A stretch of DNA of 64,000 bases from Massilia sp. 9I. GTDB taxonomy: Bacteria; Pseudomonadota; Gammaproteobacteria; Burkholderiales; Burkholderiaceae_D. The stretch spans positions 4,998,176 through 5,062,175 of the forward strand of contig NZ_LR733275.1 in assembly GCF_902506415.1 (NCBI RefSeq). Direction: 5' to 3'. The notes beneath the pieces were generated by a model. It saw only the letters and a list, made by a program, of their open reading frames with translations. It made no database searches and had not been told where the DNA came from. How positions within the stretch are numbered: the first letter of the stretch is position 1; every line of letters starts with the position of its first letter. Shown in pieces: positions 43,927 to 52,282 of this stretch. The position numbers were made by a program, and so were the translations under genes.

Positions 43927-44486
43927 CGCGCCTCCTCGTGCGAGGCGATCAGCACCGCCGCGGCGTACAGGTCGGGCGCCATGCGCGTGGGGACGCGGCG
44001 CGGGCCGAGCCGCCACTCGGTTTCGTTGCCGTTGTCGATCAGGAGCGTGCGGCAGCCGGCGCGGTTGCCGGCTTCGACGTCGTGCAGGATGTCGCCGATC
44101 ATCCAGGAGTCGCGCAGGTTGATGTCGTGTTCGTGGGCGGCCTTGAGCAGCATGCCGGGAGAAGGCTTGCGGCATGCGCACACCATGGCGTAGTCGCCGA
44201 TGGTGCCGAGCGGGTGGTGTGGACAGTAATAGAAGCCGTCCAGCGCCAGGTTTTCGCGGAACAGCAGGTCGGCCAGACGGTCGGCGACCGGCCCCATCGC
44301 GTCTTCACCGAAGCAGCCGTGCGCGATGCCGGACTGGTTGGTCACGACGAAGAAGCGATAGTCGAGCCGCGCCAGCAGGCGCAGGGCGGCGCCGGCGCCG
44401 CTGACCAGGCGGATGCGGCGCGGCTCGACGTTGTAGGGCAGGTCGTCCACCAGGGTGCCGTCCTTGTCCAGGAAGATCGCCTTCAT
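43923..44486 (-). CDS. gmhB: D-glycero-heptose-1,7-bisphosphate 7-phosphatase-like HAD enzyme
   Basis: A 187-residue HAD-IIIA phosphatase: motif I IFLDKDGTLVDD, motif II VVTNQSGI, the zinc-binding loop CPHHPLG...CACRKPSPG, and motif IV WMIGDILHDVEAG. This is the GmhB layout for making ADP-heptose precursors, fitting the adjoining GT9 gene. The operon context could also mean a dedicated sugar pathway rather than core LPS heptose. Confidence 0.87.
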   Translation of the reverse strand: MKAIFLDKDGTLVDDLPYNVEPRRIRLVSGAGAALRLLARLDYRFFVVTNQSGIAHGCFGEDAMGPVADRLADLLFRENLALDGFYYCPHHPLGTIGDYAMVCACRKPSPGMLLKAAHEHDINLRDSWMIGDILHDVEAGNRAGCRTLLIDNGNETEWRLGPRRVPTRMAPDLYAAAVLIASHEEAR

Positions 44487-44487
44487 G

Positions 44488-45234
44488 TCAGGGCCACGAG
44501 GTTTCGCGCAGCGGCAGGACGGTCAGTTCGGCCACCACCGTGGTCGGCGGCAGCACCAGCACGGAGTGGATGGCGTCGGCCACGTCGGCCGGATCCTGCA
44601 GAGTGTCGGCGTCGAGGTCGGGGAAACGTTCGAGCAGGAAGGGCGTGCGCATTCCGCCCGCGATGACCGCGGTGACGCGGATGTTCTCCGATCGCAGCTC
44701 GGCGTGCAGCGCATGCGACAAGCCGAGCAAGCCCCACTTGCTTGCGTGGTAGGCGCTGGCGTTGGGCCAGGCGCGCTTGGCGGCGGTGGAGGCGATGTTG
44801 ACGATCTGCCCGCCGCCCTGGCGACGCATGGCGGCGGCCGCGTATTTCGACAGCAGGAAAGGTGCGCTCAGGTTGGTCCCGACCACGCGCAGCCAGTCGG
44901 CATCCGGCAGTTCGGCGATCGGCAGGGTGACGTCGGTGCCGGCGTTGTTGACCAGGATGTCCAGGCGACCGAGGACGTCGACGGCATGCGCCACCACGCG
45001 CTGCGCGGCGCCCGGGTCGGTGATGTCGACGCCGAGGGCATGCGCCTGCACGCCGAGTTCGCGCAACTGGGCCATGCTGTCGGCCAGGCGCGCGGCCTGC
45101 AGGTCGACGCCGAAGATGCCGGCGCCCGAGGCGGCCAGGCGCCTGGCGAGCGCCGCGCCGAGGCCGCTAGCCGCGCCGGTGATCAGGACGGTCTTGCCGT
45201 GCAGGGAAGGTTGCTGCAGCGTCGGGATGCTCAT
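44488..45234 (-). CDS. Short-chain dehydrogenase/reductase
   Basis: A 248-residue SDR from ATG 45234 with GAGGAG upstream. TGAASGLG binds the cofactor, NNAG is the structural motif, and the Ser/Tyr/Lys triad falls in NIASTAA and SAYHASK. The Asp in FGVDLQ after strand 2 suggests NAD rather than NADP. Substrate unknown; the operon suggests a sugar. Confidence 0.87.
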   Translation of the reverse strand: MSIPTLQQPSLHGKTVLITGAASGLGAALARRLAASGAGIFGVDLQAARLADSMAQLRELGVQAHALGVDITDPGAAQRVVAHAVDVLGRLDILVNNAGTDVTLPIAELPDADWLRVVGTNLSAPFLLSKYAAAAMRRQGGGQIVNIASTAAKRAWPNASAYHASKWGLLGLSHALHAELRSENIRVTAVIAGGMRTPFLLERFPDLDADTLQDPADVADAIHSVLVLPPTTVVAELTVLPLRETSWP

Positions 45235-45241
45235 GGGCTCC

Positions 45242-46675
45242 TCAGGAAGGTAGGACAACGGGTTGAACCGCGGGCCGGGTGGTGTCCAGCACGTCGGCGT
45301 AGATGGCGGCCAGCTGGTTGGCGACGTGGCGCCAGGTGTAGTGCTCGCAGGCGCGGCGGCGCCCGGCTTCGCCCATCGCGCGCGCCAGCTCGGGATGGCG
45401 GTGCAGGCGCGCCAGCCGGTCGGCCAGTGCGGCCGGGTCGCGCGAGGGGATCAGGAAGCCGGTCACGCTGTCGTTGACGGTGCTCTTGATGCCGCCCACC
45501 TCCGAGCCGACCACCGGCCGGGCGCAGGCCATGGCCTCGACCGGCGTGATGCCGAAGGGTTCGTACCAGGGCGTGCTGGCGAAGACGTTGGCGGCGCTGT
45601 AGTAGTCGCGCAGCACGGCGCGCGGCTGCTGGCCGGTGAAACGCACGTGGGCGCCGATGCCGAGGTCGGCTGCGACGCTGCGCAGGCGCGCCAGTTCCAG
45701 GTCGTCGCCCGGATGGCTGCCGTTGCTGGGGCCGGTGTTGCCGCCCACCACCATCAGCTGCGCATCGACGCCATACCGGTGACGCAGCATGGCGACGCCC
45801 TGGATGACGGTGTCGACGCCCTTGCGCGGCACCATCCGGCCGAGCTGGAGCACCACGAAGCGGCCTTCGTCCAGGCCCAGGCGGGCCCTTGCCTCGTGCA
45901 TCGGCACCGGCCACAGTTCGTCCGGCGAGAAGCCACAGGGCGCGATCGCGATGCGCGACAGCGGCGCGCCATACAGCCGTTCCATGTCCTGGCGGTCTTG
46001 CGGGCACTCGGCGACGATGCGGTCGGCCGCGCGCATCAGCGCGGCTTCGATGCGCATGCGGGCGACGGGGAAGGTGTCGGCGCTGCCCTGGGCCAGCCGG
46101 CGCACCCGGCCCAGCGCGTGGAAGGTGATCACGAAGGGCAGCCCGAGCGTGGCTTTCAGGTGCTGCGCCACCATGCCGGACATGAAGAAGTTGGCGTGCA
46201 CGATGTCGTACGGGGCCGGCTGGCGCCGCGCGAAGCGGGTGACGAAGCGCGAGAACGCGTCGACGTGCGGCAGCATCTGCTCCTTGGGGACGTAGCGCGG
46301 CGGCCCGGCCGGCACATGGATGACGCGGACGTTGTCGAGCCAGTGCGCGACCGGCCGCCGCTCGGGAGCGTCGCGGCGCGTGAAGACGTCGACCAGGTGT
46401 CCGCTGCGCGCCAGTTCGCGGGCGAGCTGGGCCACGTAGACGTTCTGGCCGCCGCAGTCGATGCTGCCGGGTTCCGCCAGCGGCGATGCGTGGTCGCTGA
46501 TGAGGGCGATGCGGTGGCGCGTGCCGGCCGCGGGCAGGGACAGGTGGGAAGGCGGAAGGGACGCCGCCTGCATGCTCGCCTGCGTGCCTCCCGGCGCAGC
46601 CGCAGCCGCAGCGGCAGAGGCGAGCGCCGCCGCCTTGGCTGCCGCGACGGCGGCCTGGACTTCATTCAATTTCAT
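45242..46675 (-). CDS. Glycosyltransferase family 4 (second in the operon)
   Basis: A 477-residue GT-B enzyme from ATG 46675, which AGGAG precedes. An unusual Ala-rich N-terminal segment (residues about 6-30) comes before the fold. ISDHASPLAEPGSIDCGGQNVYV resembles sucrose-phosphate/MshA-type GT4 enzymes. The C-terminal domain has LQLGRMVPRKGVDTVI and the donor site EPFGITPVEAMACARPVV. ATG overlaps the previous gene (ATGA). Confidence 0.9.
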   Translation of the reverse strand: MKLNEVQAAVAAAKAAALASAAAAAAAPGGTQASMQAASLPPSHLSLPAAGTRHRIALISDHASPLAEPGSIDCGGQNVYVAQLARELARSGHLVDVFTRRDAPERRPVAHWLDNVRVIHVPAGPPRYVPKEQMLPHVDAFSRFVTRFARRQPAPYDIVHANFFMSGMVAQHLKATLGLPFVITFHALGRVRRLAQGSADTFPVARMRIEAALMRAADRIVAECPQDRQDMERLYGAPLSRIAIAPCGFSPDELWPVPMHEARARLGLDEGRFVVLQLGRMVPRKGVDTVIQGVAMLRHRYGVDAQLMVVGGNTGPSNGSHPGDDLELARLRSVAADLGIGAHVRFTGQQPRAVLRDYYSAANVFASTPWYEPFGITPVEAMACARPVVGSEVGGIKSTVNDSVTGFLIPSRDPAALADRLARLHRHPELARAMGEAGRRRACEHYTWRHVANQLAAIYADVLDTTRPAVQPVVLPS

Positions 46676-47643
46676 ATTTTCTCCTGCCGGGTCGCGCCCA
46701 GGCCGGTGACGTGGCGCAGCGCGGCATCCCAGTCGCTGCTGAAGCGGCCGATCGAAAAGCGGTCGCGTGCGGTGCGGTGTGCCCCTTCGCCGAGGTGACG
46801 GGCGAGGGCCGGATCGCCGAGCAGCACCTGCATGTGCTCGACCAGCGTGGGCAGGTCGGTGGCGGCGTAGCCCGATACGCCGTTCTCGATGACGGTGGCG
46901 ATTTCGGTGGTGGCGAAGGCCACCACCGGCAGCCCGGCCATCATCGCTTCGATCACGGCCAGGCCAAGGCTCGAGTAGCGGATGGGGCTGAACAGGAAGC
47001 GGTAGCGCGCCATGAAGGCAGGCAGCCGGGCATGCTCGATTTCGTCCAGTCCGCCGAGTTCCTGCGCGGCCATGCCGACCAGGTCGAGCGGCACGGTCTG
47101 GCGCGCCTGCAGGAACAGGTCGGGGCCCATGCGGCGGCCGCGGCGCGCCAGGTGGTTGGTGACCACCAGGCCGCGCGCCAGTTCGCCGCCGTAGTACACC
47201 TCCGGTGGCACGGTGACGCCATGCTCGATGACGCGGACCGGCGAGCGGCCGCTGTCCCACATCAGGGCGTTGAACGGCGTGACGTGCACCAGCAGCACGT
47301 CGGGATCGTCGACCGGGTGGCGCGTGTTGGCCGGGTGCGCCATGGGCGGATCGTGCTCGAGGTAGATGCGCGGCAGCGCGCGCTGCGCCGGCGTGAGCAG
47401 TTCGTACTGGTCTTTCTCCCACTGGTAGTCGTCCTGGAACAGGATGCAGTCGAACTCGTGGTGACGGGCCAGCTCGGCCGGCAGGTCGATGAGGTTGTCG
47501 CGCCAGGGCATGCTGCCGCAGCGTCCGCCGTAGCCGGGCGGGCAGCCGGGCTTGGACAGCACGTAGAAGTCGTGCGGTGCATTCGACAGGTAGTGGAGGT
47601 AGCTGCCGTGGGTGTGCCAGGTGAGGACCTTCAGTCTGCGCAT
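46672..47643 (-). CDS. Glycosyltransferase family 4 (first in the operon)
   Basis: A 323-residue protein (LKVLTWHTHGSYLHYLSNA). The C-terminal part has the GT4 nucleotide-sugar site YSSLGLAVIEAMMAGLPVVAF, with the expected Glu in VIEAM. It is shorter than the next GT4. 7 nt after the GT2 gene; overlaps the next GT4 by 4 nt. Confidence 0.85.
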   Translation of the reverse strand: MRRLKVLTWHTHGSYLHYLSNAPHDFYVLSKPGCPPGYGGRCGSMPWRDNLIDLPAELARHHEFDCILFQDDYQWEKDQYELLTPAQRALPRIYLEHDPPMAHPANTRHPVDDPDVLLVHVTPFNALMWDSGRSPVRVIEHGVTVPPEVYYGGELARGLVVTNHLARRGRRMGPDLFLQARQTVPLDLVGMAAQELGGLDEIEHARLPAFMARYRFLFSPIRYSSLGLAVIEAMMAGLPVVAFATTEIATVIENGVSGYAATDLPTLVEHMQVLLGDPALARHLGEGAHRTARDRFSIGRFSSDWDAALRHVTGLGATRQEKI

Positions 47644-47650
47644 GGCGGCC

Positions 47651-48646
47651 TCACGCGAAACGCACGCGGTAGCGCACCGCGCCGGCCAGGCGCCAGAACA
47701 CGGCCAGCGGCGGCAACAGCGCCGAGGTGAGGATCATCTCGGCCACGTGCGCCGGCGTGTGCGCGGCGCCGCGCAGGCGGTGGGCGCACAGGCGCCCGGT
47801 AAGCAGGATCCAGACGGCGAAGGCAAGGCCGGCCAGCACCGGCAGTCCGGCCAGCAGACCGGCCAGCGCCAGCAGCAGCACGCCGACGATGACGTAGTGG
47901 TCCCAGCGCGGCCGCGCCTCGACCTTCTGCCGGTACAGGGCGGGATGCTTCTTGTAGAGCAGGGCGTCGAACACCGCATGGCGGATCTGCAGCAGGCTGG
48001 CGCCCCAGGGCACCGGCCGCACCGGGTGCACCACCAGTGCGCGCGGCGCCCGCACGATCGGGACGCCGTGTTCGAGCAGGCGGAAGTACATGTCGGCGTC
48101 GCTGCCGCGCGGCACGCTGAAACGTTCGTCGAAGCCTTCCAGGCTGACCAGCACCGGCTTGCGGAAGAAGCAGCTGGCGCTGGTGAAGTCGGCCGCCTCG
48201 TGCCCGTGGGCGCTGCGCTGGTATTCGGTGGGGCGGGCCGGCACTGGAGTCTGGATGCGTCCGCAGACGACCTCGGCCTCGTCGCCGAAGGCGGCCATGC
48301 CCTCGACCAGCCAGTCGGGTTCGGGCACGGCGTCGTCGGTGGTGAAGGCGACGATGGGAGCGCGCGCGGCGCGCCAGCCGCGGTTGCGGGAGGAGGCGGG
48401 GCCGACCGGGCCGGGGTTGGCGACGTAGGACAGGCGCGGGCCGCGTTCCAGGGTGCGGGTGCGCCAGCCGGCCACCAGGTGCAGGGTGTTGTGGTTGGGT
48501 TCGTCGTCGACGACGATGATTTCGTAGCGATGCGCATCGAACTGCTGGCGCATCAGGGCGTCCAGGCAGCGATCGAGCAGGTCCATGCGACCGCAGGCGG
48601 GCACCACCACCGAAACCGCGATCGTTGTGTCATCCGTCGTAGGCAT
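47651..48646 (-). CDS. Glycosyltransferase family 2
   Basis: A 331-residue GT-A enzyme: VSVVVPACGRMDLLDRCLDAL, then IIVVDDEPNHN, and AFTTDDAVPEPDWL as the DXD region. A C-terminal pair of membrane helices (YVIVGVLLLALAGLLAGLPV and VLAGLAFAVWILLTG) anchors it in the inner membrane. First gene of the glycan operon; it probably acts on a lipid-linked acceptor. Confidence 0.9.
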   Translation of the reverse strand: MPTTDDTTIAVSVVVPACGRMDLLDRCLDALMRQQFDAHRYEIIVVDDEPNHNTLHLVAGWRTRTLERGPRLSYVANPGPVGPASSRNRGWRAARAPIVAFTTDDAVPEPDWLVEGMAAFGDEAEVVCGRIQTPVPARPTEYQRSAHGHEAADFTSASCFFRKPVLVSLEGFDERFSVPRGSDADMYFRLLEHGVPIVRAPRALVVHPVRPVPWGASLLQIRHAVFDALLYKKHPALYRQKVEARPRWDHYVIVGVLLLALAGLLAGLPVLAGLAFAVWILLTGRLCAHRLRGAAHTPAHVAEMILTSALLPPLAVFWRLAGAVRYRVRFA

Positions 48647-48821
48647 GTCTCGTCTCCGCGTTGGCTCCAGTCACGATTGCCGCCACCGCGACGTGCGGAC
48701 GACGGGGCGTGTTGAGTGCGGTTGGAGTCGGGCGGGAACGGAGGGGTTCCGTCAGAGGAGGGGAGCTTGGAGGTGGATCAATGTTCGGCTCGGATGGCGA
48801 GCCTGTCGAAGCGGGTGGTGT

Positions 48822-48850
48822 GGTGGGCGGAAGAAAGTCGACCGCCCACC
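48822..48850. terminator. GGTGGGCGG hairpin downstream of the 105-residue gene
   Basis: GGTGGGCGG (48822-48830) and CCGCCCACC (48842-48850) pair perfectly around an 11-nt loop. No T-run. The same stem occurs at 57163-57189. Confidence 0.55.
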
Positions 48851-48860
48851 GAACACGGGT

Positions 48861-49178
48861 TTACTTGCGCGAGAAGCCGGTATCGTCGTCCATCATGCGG
48901 TCGCCGGCCAGACGGTTGGCGCCGGCCGGGCTCTTCGGCAGGCCGCCGGCCACGTCGTTCGACTGGTGTACCGGGTCCTTATCGGCCTGCACGCTCTGGC
49001 CCGGCTTCCAGCCCTGGTTCTCGCTGCGCGGACCGCTGTTGCCGGGGCTGCGCGGCAGGCCGCCGCTCACGTCGTTCGAGTCGTGCAGCTCCGCTTTTCC
49101 TTCGCTGCCGCTGGGACCGGTCTGCGAGCCGGTGCGGTCGGTGCTGTCCTGCTGGTTCTGGTCCTTTTGCTCGTTCAT
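48861..49178 (-). CDS. Low-complexity hydrophilic protein with two copies of an SNDV-GGLP motif
   Basis: A 105-residue Gln/Ser/Gly-rich protein with no hydrophobic core. DSNDVSGGLPRSPGNSG (residues about 33-49) recurs as QSNDVAGGLPKSPAGAN (about 72-88). No family recognised; likely intrinsically disordered. Its ATG overlaps the stop of the next gene upstream by 4 nt (ATGA), so both come from the divergent stress-type promoter. Confidence 0.7.
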   Translation of the reverse strand: MNEQKDQNQQDSTDRTGSQTGPSGSEGKAELHDSNDVSGGLPRSPGNSGPRSENQGWKPGQSVQADKDPVHQSNDVAGGLPKSPAGANRLAGDRMMDDDTGFSRK

Positions 49179-49852
49179 GGCTCCCTCCTTTGCTGGTTCG
49201 TCGGGTGCGGGCCGACCGCCATGCCGGTGCCTTCGCGCTGGGCCTGCTCGCTCTGCTTGTTGCCGTACCCGACCTGGGCGCTCGTACCCTGCGACTGGTA
49301 GGTTCCCGGCGGCACGTTATGGTGGCGCCCCAGCGATCCTCCCTGCAGCTCGGGCTGGGCGGCGTCCTGCGGATTCATGGCATGCGCGGCCTGGCTGTTG
49401 CCCTGCTGGTTTGCCGGGTGGGCGCGCAGGTCGGTGCCGGAGTCCTTGTCGCGGTGGCCGACCGGCTGCTCCAGCAGGCCCCAGGCGCCTGAACGCTGTT
49501 CCATCTGGCGCTGGTGGCTGTCGGTGATGCCCTGCTGCGGTCCGGAACCGCCGGTTTGCTGGCTTTGCAGCGAGCCGCCCGGCAGGTCGTCCGGCACCGC
49601 GCCCGGCAGGGTGGTCTCGTAGTCGGCGCGGCTGCCGTCTTCGGCGGCCACTTCCTGCTGGCCCATGCGCGATGGATCCTGCGTTTGACTCATCTCGTTT
49701 TCGCCGCGGATCGCCTGCTGCTGGTTCGGTCCCTGCGGGTAAGTGTGGTCCAGCGGGCCGCTCTTCGTATTGCCCTTGGAACCCGGCGTCCACTTCTCGT
49801 TGGCGCCGTTGTTGGTTTGGTTGTTGAATTCGCTGCGTTGGTTCGCGTCCAT
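49175..49852 (-). CDS. Low-complexity Gln/Gly/Asn-rich protein
   Basis: A 225-residue protein from ATG 49852, with AAAGGAG upstream. No hydrophobic segment. Asn/Gln-rich N-terminus (MDANQRSEFNNQTNNGANEK) and patches such as QGITDSHQRQMEQRSGAW. Probably disordered, in the style of bacterial hydrophilin-like stress proteins; I cannot assign a function. Translationally coupled to the next gene. Confidence 0.65.
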   Translation of the reverse strand: MDANQRSEFNNQTNNGANEKWTPGSKGNTKSGPLDHTYPQGPNQQQAIRGENEMSQTQDPSRMGQQEVAAEDGSRADYETTLPGAVPDDLPGGSLQSQQTGGSGPQQGITDSHQRQMEQRSGAWGLLEQPVGHRDKDSGTDLRAHPANQQGNSQAAHAMNPQDAAQPELQGGSLGRHHNVPPGTYQSQGTSAQVGYGNKQSEQAQREGTGMAVGPHPTNQQRREP

Positions 49853-49933
49853 ATTCGAACTCCTTTCGCTGTCGGTGCGGCGGCACATGCCCCGCCTGAT
49901 ACTGCCATGATGCGCGTGCTCTCTTGAATACAG

Positions 49934-49963
49934 TATAGGAAGACGTAGGGGTGCCGTGTAGGA
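49934..49963 (-). promoter_or_regulatory. Bipartite promoter-like element facing the minus-strand genes
   Basis: On the minus strand: TCCTACA, 16 nt, TCCTATA (followed by CTG). The same pair with the same spacer faces the other way at 50031-50060. CTATAC at the second box resembles a sigma-S-type -10. It lies about 80 bp upstream of the 49852 start. Confidence 0.55.
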
Positions 49964-50030
49964 CACTTACTGAAGGGTTTGTTGACGACTGGAAGTACAT
50001 TTTCGCTAGTGCATTTTCTGTCGCGTGTAG

Positions 50031-50060
50031 TCCTACAAAGTCATCTGAAAACGTCCTATA
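50031..50060 (+). promoter_or_regulatory. Bipartite promoter-like element facing the KGG gene
   Basis: TCCTACA, 16 nt, TCCTATA (followed by CCG), an exact mirror of the element at 49934-49963 in both boxes and spacing. It lies about 120 bp upstream of the 50182 start. Confidence 0.55.
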
Positions 50061-50181
50061 CCGGCATTCAGCAGTGCTACCTAAGATGATTTCGCCGGTC
50101 ACTCATCGGGCTTCGGGTGTAACGGAGCAAGCCTGCCGCAGGACGCGGCGGTCCATAAAGCGTACAAGGGAGAACATCATC

Positions 50182-50490
50182 ATGGCCTCAGGTAATCAAG
50201 GTAACAAGCAAGGCAGCAACCAGGGCGGCAACAGTCAGAGCAGCGGCACCCGCAATCGCGGTTTCGCTTCGATGGATCCCGCACGCCAGCGTGAAATCGC
50301 CAGCCAGGGCGGCAAGGCCGCCCACGCCAAGGGTACGGCCCACGAGTTCACCTCGGAGGAAGCCCGCCGTGCCGGTAGCATGAGCCACGGTAACCGCCAG
50401 TCGGCCAGCGCCGGCTCGGGTGGCCCGTCGCGCGCCGCCTCCAGCAAGGGCGGCCGCAATTCGCAGGGTGGCCGCGGCTCGAAGGAGTAA
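50182..50490 (+). CDS. KGG-motif (stress-induced, GsiB-like) protein
   Basis: A 102-residue hydrophilic protein from ATG 50182 with AAGGGAGAA upstream. REIASQGGKAAHAKG and EEARRAGSMSHG are KGG-type repeats of the GsiB/YciG group; the ends are Gly/Ser/Gln-rich. Members are usually induced by general stress. Divergent from the two low-complexity genes, with a shared 329-bp control region and a strong terminator after it. Confidence 0.83.
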   Translation: MASGNQGNKQGSNQGGNSQSSGTRNRGFASMDPARQREIASQGGKAAHAKGTAHEFTSEEARRAGSMSHGNRQSASAGSGGPSRAASSKGGRNSQGGRGSKE

Positions 50491-50536
50491 GACCCACGCC
50501 GGGCTCCCTGATGCGGGAGCCGAAGCAGACAACAGA

Positions 50537-50566
50537 GGGGAGCGCAAGCTCCCCGTTTTGCTTTTT
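50537..50566 (+). terminator. Terminator of the KGG gene
   Basis: GGGGAGC-gcaa-GCTCCCC followed by GTTTTGCTTTTT. Another hairpin (GGCTCCC/GGGAGCC) lies just upstream. Confidence 0.85.
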
Positions 50567-50648
50567 GCGCCTCGGATACCACACAACACGGCCATGGGAT
50601 GCGGTAGAATCGCTGCGCCTTTTTCAACCTTTCCCTAGGAATATCGTC

Positions 50649-51053
50649 GTGAAACCTGCGGTTATTCGTGAAGTCAAGAGCATGTCGATGTCGTGCGATC
50701 GCGTCGGCAACCTGTTGCTGGTCAAGTTCACCAACAGAGGTGCGCGCGACCTGTGCATCTACGTGCCGGCCTTTATCGTGTTCTGGCTGCTGCGCCACCT
50801 GCCGGCCAGCCAGGATCCGAACCTCGCGCCGCCGCCGCCCGCCTCGCCAATCACGCAGCAGGACTGGGACAATCCCTACACCCCGCGTGCGCAATACGTG
50901 CAGTGCAAGGAACTGCGTGGCGCGATCCGCATGACCTTCGTCCTCGACAGCAAGGAAGACCTGACCGTGGTCCTGGACCGCAGCAACGTCGAACTGATGC
51001 GCCAGATCATGATCATGTACACCAAGGACCTGATCGATCTGGACGCGCAGTAA
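50649..51053 (+). CDS. Conserved-looking protein of unknown function, 134 residues
   Basis: Starts with GTG 50649 (KPAVIREVKSMSMSCDRVGN), preceded by TAGGAA. A single hydrophobic stretch (LCIYVPAFIVFWLLRHLP), a Pro-rich segment (LAPPPPASPITQQDW) and an alpha/beta C-terminus (GAIRMTFVLDSKEDLTVVL; ELMRQIMIMYTKDL). No family recognised. Confidence 0.65.
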   Translation: MKPAVIREVKSMSMSCDRVGNLLLVKFTNRGARDLCIYVPAFIVFWLLRHLPASQDPNLAPPPPASPITQQDWDNPYTPRAQYVQCKELRGAIRMTFVLDSKEDLTVVLDRSNVELMRQIMIMYTKDLIDLDAQ

Positions 51054-51157
51054 GCGAAGCAGACCGGCGCAGCGCCGGGCAGGGCGGGTCCGCTCAGCAT
51101 GGAGCCGCGCCGGTCCGGTAATATGCGTTTCTTTGAACGGACAATGAAGGATTCGCC

Positions 51158-52279
51158 ATGCCCATCAAAATCAGCCAGACCTTCGATTCCGGCGCCATCG
51201 AGGTCGTCCGCGCCGACGGCCCCAAGGCGATCGACCTGAACCTGCGCAAGGATTCGCACGCCGACATCCACCAGTGGTTCCACTTCCGCCTGCAGGGCGC
51301 GCGCGGCCAGGCCTGCACCATCCGCTTCCTGAACGCCGGGCAGGCCACCTACCCGAAGGGCTTCGAGGACTACCAGGTCGCTGCCAGTTATGACACCGAG
51401 AACTGGTTCCGCGTGCCGACCAGCTTCGACGGCCAGGTCATGACGATCAATCACACGCCCGAACTCGACAGCATCTACTACGCCTATTTCGAGCCCTACA
51501 CCTGGGAGCGCCACCTGCGCCTGCTGGGCGAAGTGGCCGAGAACCCGATCGCGCGCGTGCACGACATCGGCACCACCATCGATGGCCGCGACATGAACCT
51601 GGTCGTGATCGGCAATCCGCAGGCGGAAAAGAAGATCTGGGTGATCGCCCGCCAGCACCCGGGCGAAACGATGGCCGAATGGTTCGTCGAAGGCATGATG
51701 GATGCGCTGCTCGATAACGCCAACCCGGTGGCGCGCAAGCTGCTCGAACGCGCCGTGTTCTACATCGTGCCGAACATGAACCCGGACGGCTCGGTGCGCG
51801 GCAACCTGCGCACCAATGCGGCCGGCGCCAACCTGAATCGCGAGTGGATGACCCCGTCGCTCGAGCGCAGCCCGGAAGTGCTGTGCGTGAAGGAAAAGAT
51901 CCACGAGACCGGGGTCGACATGTTCTTCGACATCCATGGTGACGAGGCGCTGCCGTACAACTTCGTCGCCGGCAACGAGATGCTGGCCGACTTCGGTCCC
52001 GAGCGCCAGGCGCGCCAGGAAGCCTTCGTGCTGCGCTACATGGCGGCCAGCCCGGACTTCCAGAACGTCTACGGCTATGCGGCCAGCAAGTACAACGAAG
52101 AACTCCTGACGCTGGCCTCGAAGTACATCGGCCACACCTTCAAGTGCCTGTCCCTGACGCTGGAAATGCCGTTCAAGGACAACGCCAACCTGCCCGACCC
52201 GCACACCGGCTGGAACGGTGCGCGCAGCGCGGCGCTCGGCGCGGCGATCCTGCAGCCGATCCTGCAGACGCTGGACTGA
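51158..52279 (+). CDS. M14-family zinc carboxypeptidase (cytosolic CCP-like)
   Basis: A 373-residue cytoplasmic enzyme with no signal peptide. An N-terminal beta-sandwich domain (residues about 1-120) precedes the M14 catalytic domain: zinc ligands in RQHPGETMAEW and DIHGDE, substrate-binding NMNPDGSVRGNLRTN and catalytic Glu in LTLEMPFKD. The domain order matches the cytosolic carboxypeptidase (AGBL/CCP6-like) subfamily. Bacterial substrates are unknown. The CYTH gene starts 3 nt later. Confidence 0.9.
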   Translation: MPIKISQTFDSGAIEVVRADGPKAIDLNLRKDSHADIHQWFHFRLQGARGQACTIRFLNAGQATYPKGFEDYQVAASYDTENWFRVPTSFDGQVMTINHTPELDSIYYAYFEPYTWERHLRLLGEVAENPIARVHDIGTTIDGRDMNLVVIGNPQAEKKIWVIARQHPGETMAEWFVEGMMDALLDNANPVARKLLERAVFYIVPNMNPDGSVRGNLRTNAAGANLNREWMTPSLERSPEVLCVKEKIHETGVDMFFDIHGDEALPYNFVAGNEMLADFGPERQARQEAFVLRYMAASPDFQNVYGYAASKYNEELLTLASKYIGHTFKCLSLTLEMPFKDNANLPDPHTGWNGARSAALGAAILQPILQTLD

Positions 52280-52282
52280 GGC

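Noticed and set aside
46676..47422. N-terminal extension of the second GT4 (start at 47422)
   Set aside because: The extra 249 codons overlap the other GT4 gene out of frame, are Arg/Pro/His-rich and lack a ribosome site; ATG 46675 has AGGAG and ATGA coupling.
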